From: Symbiotaphrina buchneri
Lineage: Eukaryota; Ascomycota; Symbiotaphrinales; Symbiotaphrinaceae
Length of the DNA: 64,000 bases
NCBI GenBank assembly: GCA_001599915.1
Contig: BCIG01000003.1
Location: 744,001-808,000, forward strand
Reading direction: 5' to 3'
Below are positions 1-12,237 of the stretch, one piece after another. Each line of letters starts with the position of its first letter. Within the stretch, counting starts at the first letter, position 1. The position numbers and the translations under genes were made by a program. Below the pieces are notes generated by a model. The model was given only the letters and a program-made list of their open reading frames with translations, was not told where the DNA came from and ran no database searches.

Positions 1-2135
1 ATCGTCTGTATCATTTCAGTGAGGACTGCAACCGGAGCGAAGATATCCTGCACACTGTCTACCCGAGTCTCCCTCAGCAAACAGCGCCGTAGATAGTATA
101 ACTCGCTTTGTGACCTGTCGAAAACCACATCATCAAGTCTGACCAGTACTTGAACGACTGCTTCCTTGAGACTCTCTGGCCAGAGATACTGTGTATAAGT
201 GGACTTTACGTCACGATCTGCCCCGAGTGTCCCAAGTCGTCCTTTGCCTGAGAGCAGTGTGTCCAGCCAGGATATGGCGAGTTCCCGGATGTTGAACAAG
301 CTAGAATTGACGTCCTGAACGAAAGTATGCAACTCGTTAGCGGCATCAAGTGTAGGTATGATTGTAGTCCCAGAACCGCCCGTTTTGGAGTGAGCAATGA
401 AAGCTGCAAGTCCTGCACTGTTATCCCCTGTTACACCTGCTCCTGGATCATCTGCTCCCCCGCCAACGAGGAATGTGGTGCCTTTGAGGTCGTCCCAATT
501 TATCAGGATGTCGCGCAGATCCTTAAGAGCAAGATCCCTAGACGCCACTGTGGTGCTGCTCCCTGATTGGCGGTCCGAAGCAGTTAATGCTGCATGGAGC
601 TCCTCAGCTGTGCCTAGTCCTGACACTGCAAATCGCTCAAGCAACTCGCCGACGACCGAGAAGACATCCAGGTCGATATTGAGGTAGTACCGCAGATGCT
701 GTTCACGCTGCTTGATCGACTCTACCGCCCCTATCGCCTCTGCCGCTCCACTCTCCGTCAAAGATTCGCGCGCTTTGAGTCGTTTGCTGCGCAGTCTGCC
801 GCCATCTGTAGGTTCTTCCATCCCCGCTGATGCTGGGGATCGCTTTCGGCTGGAAAGCGCCGCGTCAGGTTCTTCCACAGATGTAGTAACTTCCCGCTCC
901 CGTGCACTTTCAATGGGCCAGTCCGACTGTGGAGCTGCTTTCGTGGACCTGGCAGTGACGCCAGGCTCCGGTTCAAGGCGAGGGCCGCGGTCGATGGCGA
1001 TATTGCTATTATTACTGGGTTTTAAATCCGCCCCTGTTCCCTTGCCGGATACAATTGGCTTCACTTTGGAGAGGCTCCAGTGCTGGCGGGGGACATCGAG
1101 AAAGATGCAAGCACCCGGGCCCGGTTCGATGAGACCTTGTTCCTCGGCGCTAAGGTATTGTACAATAGCTTTTCCGACAGCTGCCCAACTGGGGGCCAGC
1201 ACATTGATGTTAAACTTCTGGGGCGCTCGACCTGCTCGCGCTTGTAGCACACCTGATTGCGCGGAGATCCTCTTCACAAATGATAATTGAGGGAAAGGAT
1301 CGATGTGCTTCCTCAAAAGCGGAGATAAATGCCTGATTCTAGGTCCAACTAGAGGAAGGGGTTCCGATGATAGCTCGTCACCGATTGATCTAATTATCTG
1401 TGTCATAGTGTCAGCGATGGGTAGCCTGTATAATAAACAGCGGAGGCTTTGTCAAACCTGCTTAAGTTCTTCAATGGCGAAAGCCCCGTCGATACTGAGT
1501 GGCTCCACCGTCGCATCAAAGACAGTTCCTGCAGCGCATATTACAGATTCGAGACAGAACCTAGCAACCCTTTTGCTCCCAATAAGGTCCGCTATCTTCG
1601 ACGTCCGTCTCCACAAGTCTTGGTCTGTATCATCCTGGCATATCGCTTGTGCGAAGCGCTGAAGTGTCGCGTGTAGGGAAACACGTACTTCCTGGGTCCA
1701 CTGCTCCAGATTTACTTCACCAACCGCATTGTCAGACTGTATGGATGCGTGCTTATGCTTCAATACCTCGATTAAGAATTCACCATAATTCTTGTTTGAG
1801 AGGTATAGGATCTGAGGCAATGTGTTAGGAGCGCCTTCTGCACCGCTCACTGAAACCAGACGCCGGTCGGCAGCGTCTGGCCTAACTGCACCTGTACCAT
1901 GGGCTTCCAGCGCCTTGCTTCCGGTAAGAGGATCCGAAAAGTTAAACACATCTGAGGCGAAGAGAGAGTTGTAAGCTTCCTGGGCGCGGTCAAAGAAGGC
2001 CGGCCCCTGGGAGTGCAATTTGATCGCATTCAAGTACAATTTCAGCGCCTCCTCGATCTGAAGCTCCCTTGTGTCATCAATCTCCTCATCTGGCTCTTCG
2101 TCTGGTTCCAGATTGAGCGCCACGAAGCTGGCCAT
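1..2135 (-). CDS. hir3: Histone transcription regulator 3 (Hir3/Cabin1 family), 3' part outside window
   Basis: Partial gene running off the left edge; exons 2135-1458 and 1397-<1, about 691 residues visible of a family that is usually far longer. Hir3 is the large scaffold of the HIR histone chaperone complex (H3-H4 deposition independent of replication, repression of histone genes) in the nucleus. I recognise the conserved N-terminus: MASFVALNLEP, an acidic EPDEEPDEE stretch, then helical TPR-like sequence (EEALKLYLNAIKLHSQGP). An in-frame TGA at 1454-1452 is removed by a 60-nt intron (1457-1398) with a GTTTGA donor, a GCTGAC branch site and a CAG acceptor, keeping phase 0; downstream the frame is open to base 1. 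The start is the only ATG before the conserved N-terminus. It is divergent to the ChAPs gene. Confidence 0.85.
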
Positions 2136-2716
2136 GATGGAACGCGGGGGCGAGCTCCAGCTTGGTCAAGGCAGAGGGGCACGGCGAGCCCGTGTCCTCG
2201 CCGAAGTACAGGCTCAAAATTCGCAAGGCCTCGTGGACATCCCGTCAACCAAAGGAACCAGATTGGACGGGAGTGGGCTTTGGCGGTGATATTGTCAGTG
2301 TCCAGGGGGTTCTTTGTTCAGAGTGTTTTGGCAGGGAAATGTACCATTAAAATGGGAGCAAGGCTATCGCCTAAACACGTTGATGGCCAGCCCGGCTGCC
2401 GGGGGGTCAGTGCGCGTGGAGCTGTCGTCGGTGTCCGTTGGCTTCTTTTGACCAGCGTACGCCCGATTCACCAGGAATCACAACCAACGCGCGTCATCCT
2501 TTCTTTCAGCAAAGGCCAGACCATCTCCACAACGTCGGCGCTTCGGTCCTGGCATCTTTGCCACCGATTGCCTCGCATTGCAATTCGACTTGATACTCTA
2601 CAAGGGATCTCCCAAGGAAGACTTCCGGTGGTCATGAGCTTTGCTTATTGGACAGAGCCCAGTAGATATTGACCTGCAATGCAAAGCTGGGTGACCTTGT
2701 AGACTGAACCGACAGC
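2136..2716. promoter_or_regulatory. Intergenic region between divergent hir3 and ChAPs genes
   Basis: 581 bp between two start codons facing away from each other, so it holds both promoters. No coding signal or clear TATA box was recognised. Confidence 0.5.
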
Positions 2717-5326
2717 ATGGTGACGCCGGCTGTGCCTGAGTACGTCTTCCCCCGTCTCTGAGGTTCTGCTTCTTTGGACTTTCTCGTGCCATTACACTCA
2801 AAGGTGGTGTCCATGTCCTCATCTGTACCTGCGCATGGCGCCAATGCAGGTACAGCGCGTGCTCACAATGCTTGCCTATCCCCCAAAATGCATTAAACAC
2901 GTCACTGACGAACGTGGTCAATTCTTCAGAATCATTGAGGATGATGTGCAATCAGCTATCGAGGCGAGGACTGAGGCCCTCCAGACGTTGCGGGAGCTCG
3001 GCCCACCGGATCTTGTGCATCTGATCAAGCAGTCTGCGAAGTCTCCATCAAAGCAGGCATGTCTACCTCATTGAATTGCTGGCCCCTCTTTGTCTGCCAT
3101 CTTCACAGATCTGTGCATGTGGAGTATAGGTGCTTTTGACCTATCATCCGTCTAACTCACGTTCAGATAGGAGTGTACCACCATGTGACGGGTATAGATG
3201 CCTCATCTTCTGCGAGCCTGGCTGCATATGTGAACACATTGACATACGTTGGTGACAAGTCTCAGAAAGTCACGTCGGGGCTTTATTGGTAACAACAGTG
3301 GCTCTTGCCTGCAACCGCTGAAGATACATGGCTGATATTGTTTGCAGCTGCTACAATGCTTTCTCTCGCCTGGATATGCGTGTACAGGTTACAATTCCAG
3401 GCACAGTGGAGAGCTACTGTATCGACGAGCGAGGGGATAAGAGAATGGCAACAGAGGCCTTATGGCTGGAGACGTACCTTTGTGGTGTGCTCAGGGCTTA
3501 TTCATATGCCGACGATGGGAGCGGAGATATCATCAAGAAGATTATTGGAGTGCGAAGATTCAATCCCATTACAAGCACTGAGGCCGAACACAAGTTTCTA
3601 GACGCAGCAGAACGGTTATTTTTCAAAGGTACGTTTATTTCTTCGTACCTCTGTTGCCGAACCACATCTGACATGCGCAGGTTGGCAACTTGGTTCTGAC
3701 CCTGAAATACAAGTCCCTAACCTGGTTTCCAACCATCTGACCTCCGGTCTCCTCAATTACATACAAACTACGGGCCGGTTCGCCTCCGGCATCAACCTTT
3801 TCGAGAAACTTCGGACTCGTGAGGTGGAAGTATCATCTTTACTGGCTCGTGTTTTGATTGCTGCAGACGAGGAAGTTCGTGCTGTAACACTATTGCACGA
3901 GGCGGTGCAGGAGCTCCCTATGGACTACTCTTTGTTGGATTGTCAGGCCGCATTCTGCAAGAGTAAAGGAAGAAGTGATTTAGCTCTCCAAGCTGCTAAA
4001 AGAAGTGTTATTGCCGCTCCCAGTGAATTTGGCACATGGGCGCGCTTGGCTGAGATCTATTTGAGCTTAGAACAGTGGGACTTGGCTCTGTTGACATTGA
4101 ATTCGTGTCCAATGTTTACATATCAGGACAAAGACGCCCCGCGGATGCCTGAACCCGCCAAAATCATCCTTCCGGTCCTACCCGAGAGCATGCTCGATGA
4201 AATAGATGAAACTCAATCGGCGGGGGATCTGGAACTTGTTCATCCGACACTACGAAAACTCCATGCCGCCGGATACAAAGGGACATTTCTCAAAGCGTAC
4301 AGCCTACTTACCGAGATAACTGCGAAGATAGGCTGGGACCAGCTGCTAAAGATACGGAGTCAAGTGTTTGTGATGGAAGAAGAGTATAGGACAGAGAAAC
4401 AAGCAACGTCTCAGCACGGCGTTGCCGGCAGAAGTGCCAGTAACACAGCCATCAGAGAGGTGTCTAATTCAAGTATGAATGGCAATGAGACGTCGACCGA
4501 TCATGGAGAAAGAGAGGAAGCGGCTGGTGATGCTGTCGATCCCAGCACTTCTGAAGCTGCATCGAAAGAAACTGTTCCAGACGACGAGCAGCAGCCTAAT
4601 GGAAATGAACACAATACATCGATTGAGAAACCAGAGCACACAATCACCACAGAGGTTGTTCGGAGCGGTGGTGAGGACGTGAGTCTCTCTGCCTGGATGG
4701 TTTCTGAGAAATCGCTAACGGCCGGCCAGCCCGATCATTCTCATACCCATTATACACAGTTTCAGAACAAACGTCTTTGCGAACGCTGGCTCGATAACCT
4801 GTTCATGGTGCTCTATGAGGATCTACGGGTGTACACCATCTGGCGTACAGAAATGGCCCAATACCGTCAACAGCAGCTACACTATAGAAAGTCGGCGGAA
4901 GAGTGGGAAATCCTGGGGGGTCTGGCCGAGAGACTGCATCATTTTGAAGAAGCTGTCGAGGCTTACCAGATGTGTCTAAGCATTAGATTCTCTCCGAAAG
5001 CCATGAAAGGAGTCCTCCGGAAATACGAAAAGGAGGGTGACACTCGACAGATGTTAGGGGCACTCATACGCTTAATAGCGTGGCAATATCGCTGGTACTC
5101 GGAGGTCTGTAAATCACTCAGTCACACATGTAGACCTTTCACTGACCCAAATAACTAGTTTTCTCCGTCTTTGCTCTACACTATAAGGAAATTGATCGAG
5201 GAGGATGGTGCAGTCAAGGTTCGGAGTATCATACAAGCGACAAGCCTACCACAGCCTGTCCTGGATCTAACCCATCACTATGCCGCCTTGTGCGCGGCTT
5301 TCAGAAGCAGCGGAAGCGATGGATAA
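2717..5326 (+). CDS. Chs5-Arf1-binding protein (ChAPs family, Bud7/Bch1-like exomer subunit)
   Basis: Predicted exons 2717-2739, 2930-3056, 3167-3288, 3348-3628, 3681-5104 and 5159-5326; 714 aa, the usual length of yeast Bch1/Bud7. ChAPs are the cargo-binding subunits of exomer at the trans-Golgi, exporting chitin synthase and other cargo with Arf1. Conserved blocks are RELGPPDLVHLIK near the N-terminus, YHHVTGIDASSSASLAAY, DAAERLFFKGWQLGSDPE and a TPR-rich core (SSLLARVLIAADEEVRAV). A Ser/Glu-rich loop of low complexity lies around 4380-4740. The start gives a 23-nt first exon ending at a GTACGT donor. The intron 3057-3166 appears to use a GC donor (CAG|GCATGT) with a TCTAAC branch. The 3289-3347 join is less certain: a few residues I expect there are absent. 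Family assignment is firm; Bud7 versus Bch1 is not resolved. Confidence 0.85.
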
Positions 5327-5547
5327 TCAGCTCTTGGAGATGAATGGCAGGCAGACTTCGATGCTATCTCACTACCGCGAATTTCCCCTAGCCTATCGTC
5401 GTGGCACTTTCAGCCAATGTCGGCAAAGGTCTTACTTTGGTCTTGTCAAACAAATCTTATTGTAGAATAGGTCCAGGCATAAGCCTTATAATATTACCAG
5501 AATTGCATGAATCTTCCAGCCCTGCGTCCCAGGCTTTCAAGCATGGC

Positions 5548-6206
5548 TCAAAGGAGGCCGACTAACATTCCAGCTGCGGCCAAAACTATACCTACAGAGC
5601 GGCCATCATGGACTGCAGCACCGCCGGTGAACGTAGCGTGGGCGCCGGTCGAGGTCGAGTTCAGCGGACGGGTGGTGGTAGAGGCTGTCGATGTGGACGA
5701 TGTGACAGGGGTACTCAAGCCGAGGGAAGAGCTCGACGGCGTCGCTGACGCAGCGATGGCACTGGGATTGATGGTGACGCCAGCACTTGAGCAAAGTTGC
5801 TCAGCAAATTGCACGGTGTCTAGCGTGCCTGGTCAGTACCTTGCTGGACGAGGACCGCAATGATCCGAGTCTCTGGGTGCAAATACCTTGCTGGTCGGAT
5901 GCAGTACAGCCAGTACTGACACATAACTGGAGCGACGAAATAAATGGCGTGGAATCACATATGCAAGTGACGTTGGTGATCTGGCAGCCGGTCTCGGTGA
6001 TGGCATGGCCGGCGCAAGGTTCCTTTACGCAACAGCGCCTGGTCAGCAGATGTATCACAACCTGTCGAACTGCCAAAGACGGAAAAGTTCTGTTATTGTT
6101 CGCAGAGACCTACAGCACATTGAGGTAGTCCGGCCAGTTGTGCGCTCACGAGGCCGAGGAAGGACAGGCAAACAATAATCGAAGCGGGCACTGCGGAATG
6201 GTACAT
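5548..6206 (-). CDS. CFEM-domain GPI-anchored cell-surface protein
   Basis: Exons 6206-6114, 6022-5887 and 5819-5548; 166 aa. An N-terminal signal peptide (hydrophobic core SIIVCLSFLGLVSA) is followed by one CFEM domain with the eight expected cysteines (QCA, EPC, TGC, TCIC, QLC, TGC, QLC). A Ser/Thr-rich stalk comes next, then a C-terminal hydrophobic tail (VGIVLAAAGMLVGLL) typical of GPI attachment. CFEM proteins sit in the fungal wall or membrane and act in haem/iron capture, wall integrity or host contact; which applies here is unknown. Intron 1 (6113-6023) uses a less common AAG acceptor, chosen because it keeps the CFEM frame and Cys spacing. Intron 2 (5886-5820) has a GTATTT donor and a CTGAC branch. 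Confidence 0.85.
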
Positions 6207-6950
6207 GGCGGCCGGAAGAACAACAGCGGCCGGATTATACAGGACAGAAAGGTAACGGTCGATGGACAATTCCAGCGGGACGATTTTATGCACCTTGAAA
6301 CACACTCAGTAGCAAACGAGGTTGTGGTCGAGGTCATGACTGGGCCTGACGCACGTTATATATCCTGAGCTTTCTTCCGGTTCACAAGCAATGGAATCAC
6401 CCTACAATTAGCACAGCCGCACAGCAGAGATTACTATGCCGAAGCTGTAGCATCAAGCGCGTGGCTGCAGTCGACCGGGCGGCTACAGGTGTTTGCTCGT
6501 GCCTTGACAGAATGATGAGACAGCCTATCACGACCTACACGTATTTATAGGATATAGGTACGGAGAACGGGGAAGGGAGGCCGGAGCACACAGGGGTTCA
6601 GGGGTAACGGCATGACTTGCATGCATCCAGGGGCTCCGGCCGGCTTGGCGGGCGCTTCGGTTCCCACTGGTCGGCGGTTCCCGAGCGTTGTCCAATCACG
6701 CTCGTCTGCAGTGTTGCACCTTCCAACTAACGTCCTGGACTGGGCTTCACAAGACTCATCATTATCCTTACGGTACTTCCAGGCGCGCTCCATCTCTCGG
6801 GTGCCCAGTTTACTGCAGTATGTAGTGGTAAGTACATAGCAGCATTCTCCGCTAATGAAAATGTCAAGACTGTAGATCACTACGGTACTCTTCCACCACG
6901 GGCCCGGACAATCTCCGGCCGAGCGAGGTCATGTAATTCATGTAATCTCG
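6207..6950. other. Intergenic: CFEM gene promoter and 3' side of kinesin gene
   Basis: 744 bp with no convincing coding sequence. Both neighbours are on the minus strand, so the part next to 6206 should carry the CFEM promoter and the part next to 6951 the kinesin 3' UTR. Confidence 0.4.
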
Positions 6951-9569
6951 TTAGTCTTCATCATCAGGCGCCAAATCCCATTTGCGCGTAGTCAGTTTCC
7001 TCTGCTTCTTCCCCAACGTCTTTGTTATTGTTCCCTTTGGGGTTTTGATGTCCTGCAAGCTCATCCCTTTGAATTTCGACACGGCATTGTCAAGGTCGGC
7101 AGAACCGAGGCTTGTGTCCCTGTCTTCCGGCCGAGCTTTCTTCTTCGTAGGGGACTGCGCCTGTAATTGTCGTTCAAGAAGGTCAACCTTGTATCGTAGA
7201 CTCTCATTCTCAGCTTCCAGCTGCTCGAGACGCTCGTCACTGGTGGGCTGTGGATCTTCGTAGACTACGGGAAATTTTAGCTGCCAGGTAGTCCTGTGGT
7301 ATTTTGGCACTCACTTTGGATTGTCTTTGACAGAATCACCAGCTTTTTATCCACATGTTCCTCATTTCGATCGGTCTGCTGTGTCATGAATATCTGCTCC
7401 AATGGGCTTCTCACTGGCTGGCTTACCTCTTCTCCCCACATTGTCTTCCACATGGCCCGCTCGGTTTCTATCTTCTGTTCCGTTTCCAGCCAGCATGACT
7501 CCCTAACCTCTTGTTCTATTATCAGGCACCGCTCTTCTGCTTCTCTCCATGCGGCCTCGATTTCTTTCCGCCTGTGCTCTTCCTCTGCGAGTCTTAGGCT
7601 CAAGAACGTCAAGTCCTCTTGCAATTTCTGAGTCTGCAACGCCGAAGTCTCCAAGTCCTCGATAGTGACGGTTGATGGTGTGGTCCGACCACTACTCATG
7701 GGATATCTTGCCGCAGTGCCGGAAAGAATCGTGCTTGCTACCGAAGGGATACGAGGTACGGTCACCTCTCTGGCCAGAGCCGAGTATCGCAGGATTTGAG
7801 ACGTGATATTGAAGTCTCCTGCTGGATCCGCGGTCACAATCATTATGCCTCTTTGCGCCGCCTTATGTGCATGACTTTGCTGATGGGATGTCGAAGAAGG
7901 AAACGAATTTGAGAAAAGAAGTTCGGTAAGCTTGCATTGTCTGAAGGGCACAAGGGATGGCTTTGTGCGAAACGTCAGCGGAACTACGAGCGAACCTGGA
8001 TGCGTTACCCACTTTGTTTCCATCCTGCGCATCTGTTTGCATCTGGAGACATTGTCCCAAGTACATCAAGCTTTCATTGATCTTTCCAGCTTCCGCTAGT
8101 GTTGCTCCTGCTGTTTTCGCATTGCGTGCTCGTTCTGAACCTGTTACGGGTCAGCAGAGACGTGGTAGTCAGCCCCAAGAGCGAATCACGCGTTTCAGGC
8201 TGACTCGAGTCTGTGAGTGCACCCTGACTTACCTGCAAGATCCGCCACTGTCAAAGTGGCGCCATTCCACGGAGCCCCATGCTCTACATTCCTCTTCTTG
8301 ATCTCATAACAGAAGAACCCATGACTTCTTGAACTGACCGCATTGCTCCCTGTTCCAGCAACCTTCCGTTCCATCAGTCCCACCTCCAGAACAGCGAGGG
8401 CCTCTCTCAAGGTCCCACAGACAACTTTTCGAAGACCTGCGACAACCTTGCGGTCCGGCGATTTCTCCGTGGACTTGAACAACATCGGTCTCCTACGGGA
8501 TTCCTTCTGTGTCCCGGCCGATATACTGTGCCCCGCCAACAGGTCGAAAATTCTGTCGTTGTAAACTTCATACATCGACACAATCACTGCATACTGCACA
8601 TCGTCGCCGGTGTCCAGGCAGATATCGCTCACGTCTGGGGTTTCCGAGAATGAAGACAGTTGTTGCAGCATCTGACGGCGGAAGATACTGGGGTTCGAGC
8701 TGGTGTCCTTTGACGCACACGCTGGCTTAGCGACACTGTTTATATATCCATTCACAAGCTTTGGGAACGAAAAAGGTGATACGCGTAGGGTGTTATCTTT
8801 TGTGATCTTCCCGAAGTTCATACGCGGGAGTGACGGATACAGTCCAATGGAAGAATGATGCACAAGAGAGCTTTCGCCTACCATGGAAGTTCCGGGTGTC
8901 TGGGCCCTCGACTGCCGCCCTTCTCCGAATATGTCCTCAAGGAAATCCTCAGCCGAGATCAGTTGGGATTCTGATGTATCGAACGCTGACAACGAGCTTA
9001 AAAGATCCGGGCATTCTGAGGCCAGTGCTATTTTGTTCTCCAGGGATCTGTATAGCACATCAAGCGACAGCTGGGCAAGACCACGTTGTGACTTTGACCC
9101 AAGCACTGTATGGGTCTTTGACATTGTCAACTGTTTGGTCATCACGAATCTGGGGCCAGTGGCAGACCTTCCCTGAACCGGTTGCGCCCAATGTAGCTAG
9201 TAGACCATCTCGTGAAGCCTTTCCGTCCGCTCCCAAAACGCCCTGTATTAGGTCAATTGCCCCTGTCCCCTTGAAGACGTCCAACTGGCCTGCATTGTCG
9301 TCAAAAACCTTGGTAAACCCGAACTTCTCTACGGCGCGTTTGCGGGAGTCCGGAGGTGGCTTGAGTGTGATGTGCGTGGGCGAAGCTAAGGGGGCCCGGC
9401 AGGAGGCTTCCTCGACGACAATATATCGACCAGAGGATTGTCCGATGGACAGCGGACATGTTGTTGGACCACCGTTGCTGGAGATAGAGATCGGAGGCCG
9501 TAGGCGAAGATATACCTGAAACAAGGAAGCCGATGTAGGTGATGCCTTCCTGTCTTCTGGATTCTCCAT
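6951..9569 (-). CDS. Kinesin motor protein, kinesin-6-like
   Basis: Exons 9569-9168, 9115-8233, 8140-8013, 7960-7315 and 7264-6951; 790 aa. Motor domain signatures in order: LFQVYLRLRPP (first beta strand), P-loop GATGSGKT (residues 128-135, with Ala where GQTGSGKT is usual), VSMYEVYNDRIFDLL, switch I SNAVSSRSHGF, switch II DLAGSER rebuilt across a splice site, then KPSLVPFRQCKLTELL. Long inserts between P-loop and switch I, and the N-terminal motor, suggest the kinesin-6 group (KIF20/23, S. pombe Klp9), which works on spindle midzone microtubules. A coiled coil (ERLEQLEAENESLRYKVDLL) and a basic tail follow. The start is the first ATG; the frame extends upstream without an ATG. The acceptor at 7265 could alternatively lie a few bases downstream on the minus strand, in the same phase. 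Subfamily is inference. Confidence 0.85.
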
Positions 9570-10563
9570 AGTCCGAGTCGTCTGCTTGCTGGTTTTGCTT
9601 GCTTCCTTGGCGATAAACGATGTCACGGATATCGATACCTAGATGGCACGAACGAGAGCACCACGGTCTAGTAACCAAGCGCGAGCGGAGTAGGTACGCC
9701 AAAATCCAGCAGGAATGCGAATGAACGAGGCTTAAGACAAGAAGGCAGTATGCGGCGCGCCAAATGTGTTGAATCTGCCCGATGTCTGGTGGTCCTTTAC
9801 CTTCGTAAATATGGAGAAGAGGGCGCAGGATAAAGGAGAAGACAACAAAACATACTGCCCTTTCGGCAATAGCCCCGGCGTAGCGAAGTATCAGTACCTT
9901 ACCTCGTAACTGTATGACATACAAGTATTTTAGTTCTCCTTTACTGGTTCGCTTTGCAACCAATCGTGGGTCAGAGTCGGGACCCTGAGGTTTCTGCCCC
10001 TTACCGCGCTGTAAGGGTTCGGTAAGGTAAGGTACTCGTAAGTTGAGGGAGGTACCTACGTACTTCGATTATCATCTCAGGTACCCCAGCTCGCCAGGTA
10101 GCTCTGTGCTTCCCAATCAGGACATGTGAGGTCACGGAAGGTACGAGTACGCATTAGTGTACATGTACAGTAGCAGGTAAGGTAGTGCTCTGGAGGTACC
10201 TACCTACCTACCTACCTACCTACGTAAGGTACCTGTAGGGTAAGGCTCTCAGCAGGTTAACAGTCGACGACCCAGCCCAAAGCCCCCCAGTTTGCCCGCG
10301 CATTCCCCGTCACTCATTGACCCCCTCGACCGATATCCCCTTCCACCTCTCCCCTCCTTCAATTGCCATCCTGCCACATCCCCTCCAGCCCTTTATCGTC
10401 CTCTGCGCTGCTAGACAACGCTCCAACATTTTGCTTTGTGCGGGCTGAGGCAACGGACCACCCCATTCTCGTTCGACTATCATTCACTCCATTGCCCATT
10501 GGTCGCAAACCGGCTGTTGCGCCGCTCCGTTGATCGAATTCGAGCTTGCCACCATCAAAGGTC
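9570..10563. other. Intergenic, rich in GGTAC/TACC and GGTAAGGTA micro-repeats
   Basis: About 1 kb between the divergent kinesin and acidic-protein genes. The part 9890-10260 is crowded with GGTAAGGTA, GGTACCT and TACC words. No gene was seen. Confidence 0.5.
10197..10223. repeat. (TACC)n microsatellite
   Basis: Nearly seven uninterrupted TACC units, about 340 bp upstream of the acidic-protein gene and embedded in other GGTA/TACC-rich sequence. Confidence 0.9.
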
Positions 10564-11233
10564 ATGTCTACTCGCAAGAGAAAGCAGGGAGCGGAGGAAG
10601 AAGAAGAGTTTCAAGAACTTCCTGAAGATGAAAGTGAAGAAGAAGAAGAGTAAGCACTCTGCCTACATCATGATATCACCTCCAGCGGGATGCGCTTTCC
10701 TCGGGCCTCTTTCTTGTTGCATCTTCGTGGTTGATGTCCGGCTAAGGCGGCCGCCCTTATGCATTGAAGGGCTTCGGTTCGCACATTGAGACTCGGCTAA
10801 TCAATCCGGCACCACGTCAGGTATGTAGACTCGGACGACGAAGAGGAAGGTGAAGAGGAGGACGAAGACGAGGAGGAAGAAGAAGAAGAAGGGGAAGAAG
10901 ACGGAGCGGAAGGTGACTTTGCCCTGGCCCGCGCAAAATATTCTGAAGCTCCTTCTGACCTTGTCTTGTCCTCTTTCAGGCCCCAAGGCCAAGAAGCGGA
11001 AAACGGACCAGCCCGACGAGGCTGCTGGCGATGAAGGTGTTGAAGGTGCCGAGGATGAGGAAGATGAAGTTGCCTCGCCTGAAGAAGAAGACATCGGAGA
11101 GGATGAGGAAGAGCCTGCGGACACTGCCAAGTCCAGTGGCCCGGCTTCTGGCACCACCAAAGGCGACAAAGTCCCCAAGGAGTCCACCCTCGACGAGGTA
11201 GATGAGGAGACGGCAGCTGCCGAGGATGAGTAG
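10564..11233 (+). CDS. Small, highly acidic nuclear protein (conserved hypothetical)
   Basis: Exons 10564-10649, 10821-10912 and 10980-11233; 143 aa. It begins MSTRKRKQGAEEEEEFQELP and is mostly Glu/Asp, with a basic nuclear-localisation-like patch (PKAKKRKT) near residue 61. Both introns (171 and 67 nt) have good GT-AG ends, and all three exons encode the same acidic style in one frame, which supports the model. The composition recalls histone chaperones or nucleolar proteins, but I see no defined domain and assign no function. Confidence 0.65.
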
Positions 11234-12237
11234 AGACCCTGCAACCATGTGTATGTTACATCACTGGACACAATGCACGCGACATGCTCCTTAGCATCTT
11301 CATCCATTCCTGCAGCGCAACTTGCCCAGATGAGTTGACCCTACGGTGATCGTTTCTTGCTAGGTCCCAAGTGTCGGTCGGTGCTGTAGTCGCCATGTTG
11401 GCCTTTCCCCTGTCACATCCCGCCGTCAGCCGGCTGCTGTGCTGCTCCTCTTTCAGGTTCAACCAAGCCACCGTAGAGTTGTGCGAACTGCGATATTGCC
11501 AAGACAGGCGTGGGGAAGGCGTTCCGGTCAAGGAGAGTTGCAGTATGGTGACTCACGATCAGACGAAGGAAGTCGCAGTTGAGCCCATTTCGCTACGTCA
11601 CGAGGTTTAAACCTGGTGTCAAAACTAGGTATATGATGCCGGCAAAAGGGTCATCCAAGGGGGTTTTAGAGGCAAAGACACAACCACGCACATAGCTGAC
11701 TGGACATTATCATGGAGGGCCGACTGTGTTCATCTACTAGCTCCTGACCATAATTGAAGACTGAGCACCCAGCAATGAAGCCGAGGCAGGCTCAAGTCCA
11801 TTACTTGACAAGTGATTGTAGTGAAAATGGAATCGGACGACAGCCTTCGACAGAAGAGAGGCGCGAATGTACCGCGCACTGGCGTCCTGCGTCCTGTGTC
11901 CTCGTCCTGCACGGCAAGACAGAAAGAGAGGATGAAAGCAAATAACACCTTCCTTCAGACCAACCACAGGCCGGATTGAATGAGGGGTCTCGAAATAGGC
12001 CAATCTCAAGTTGCGAGAAGTTGAGTTGTAGCATCATGCAATTTATCCAGAGCGCTCGATCGCTTGCCATTCTGCCCAAATTAATTGCCCTCTTCTGGGG
12101 CGCTCTGGTCGGTTCCCGCTTGCGATGGCGACGTGCTTTCTATATGGTCTTGGGAGACCGACTGTTTCTATAGGAGTCAAGTCAACACCAGTAGCTACCA
12201 GCGAAGAATAGCAAAAAGTGTTGAAGAAGCGGGTGGG
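11234..12237. other. Intergenic region, convergent gene ends
   Basis: About 1 kb between the 3' ends of the acidic-protein gene (plus) and the BTB gene (minus). Short open frames here look like chance; no feature was recognised. Confidence 0.4.

Noticed and set aside
1452-1454. In-frame stop inside hir3, suggesting a pseudogene
   Set aside because: A 60-nt phase 0 intron (1457-1398) with a GCTGAC branch and CAG acceptor removes it, and the frame stays open on both sides.
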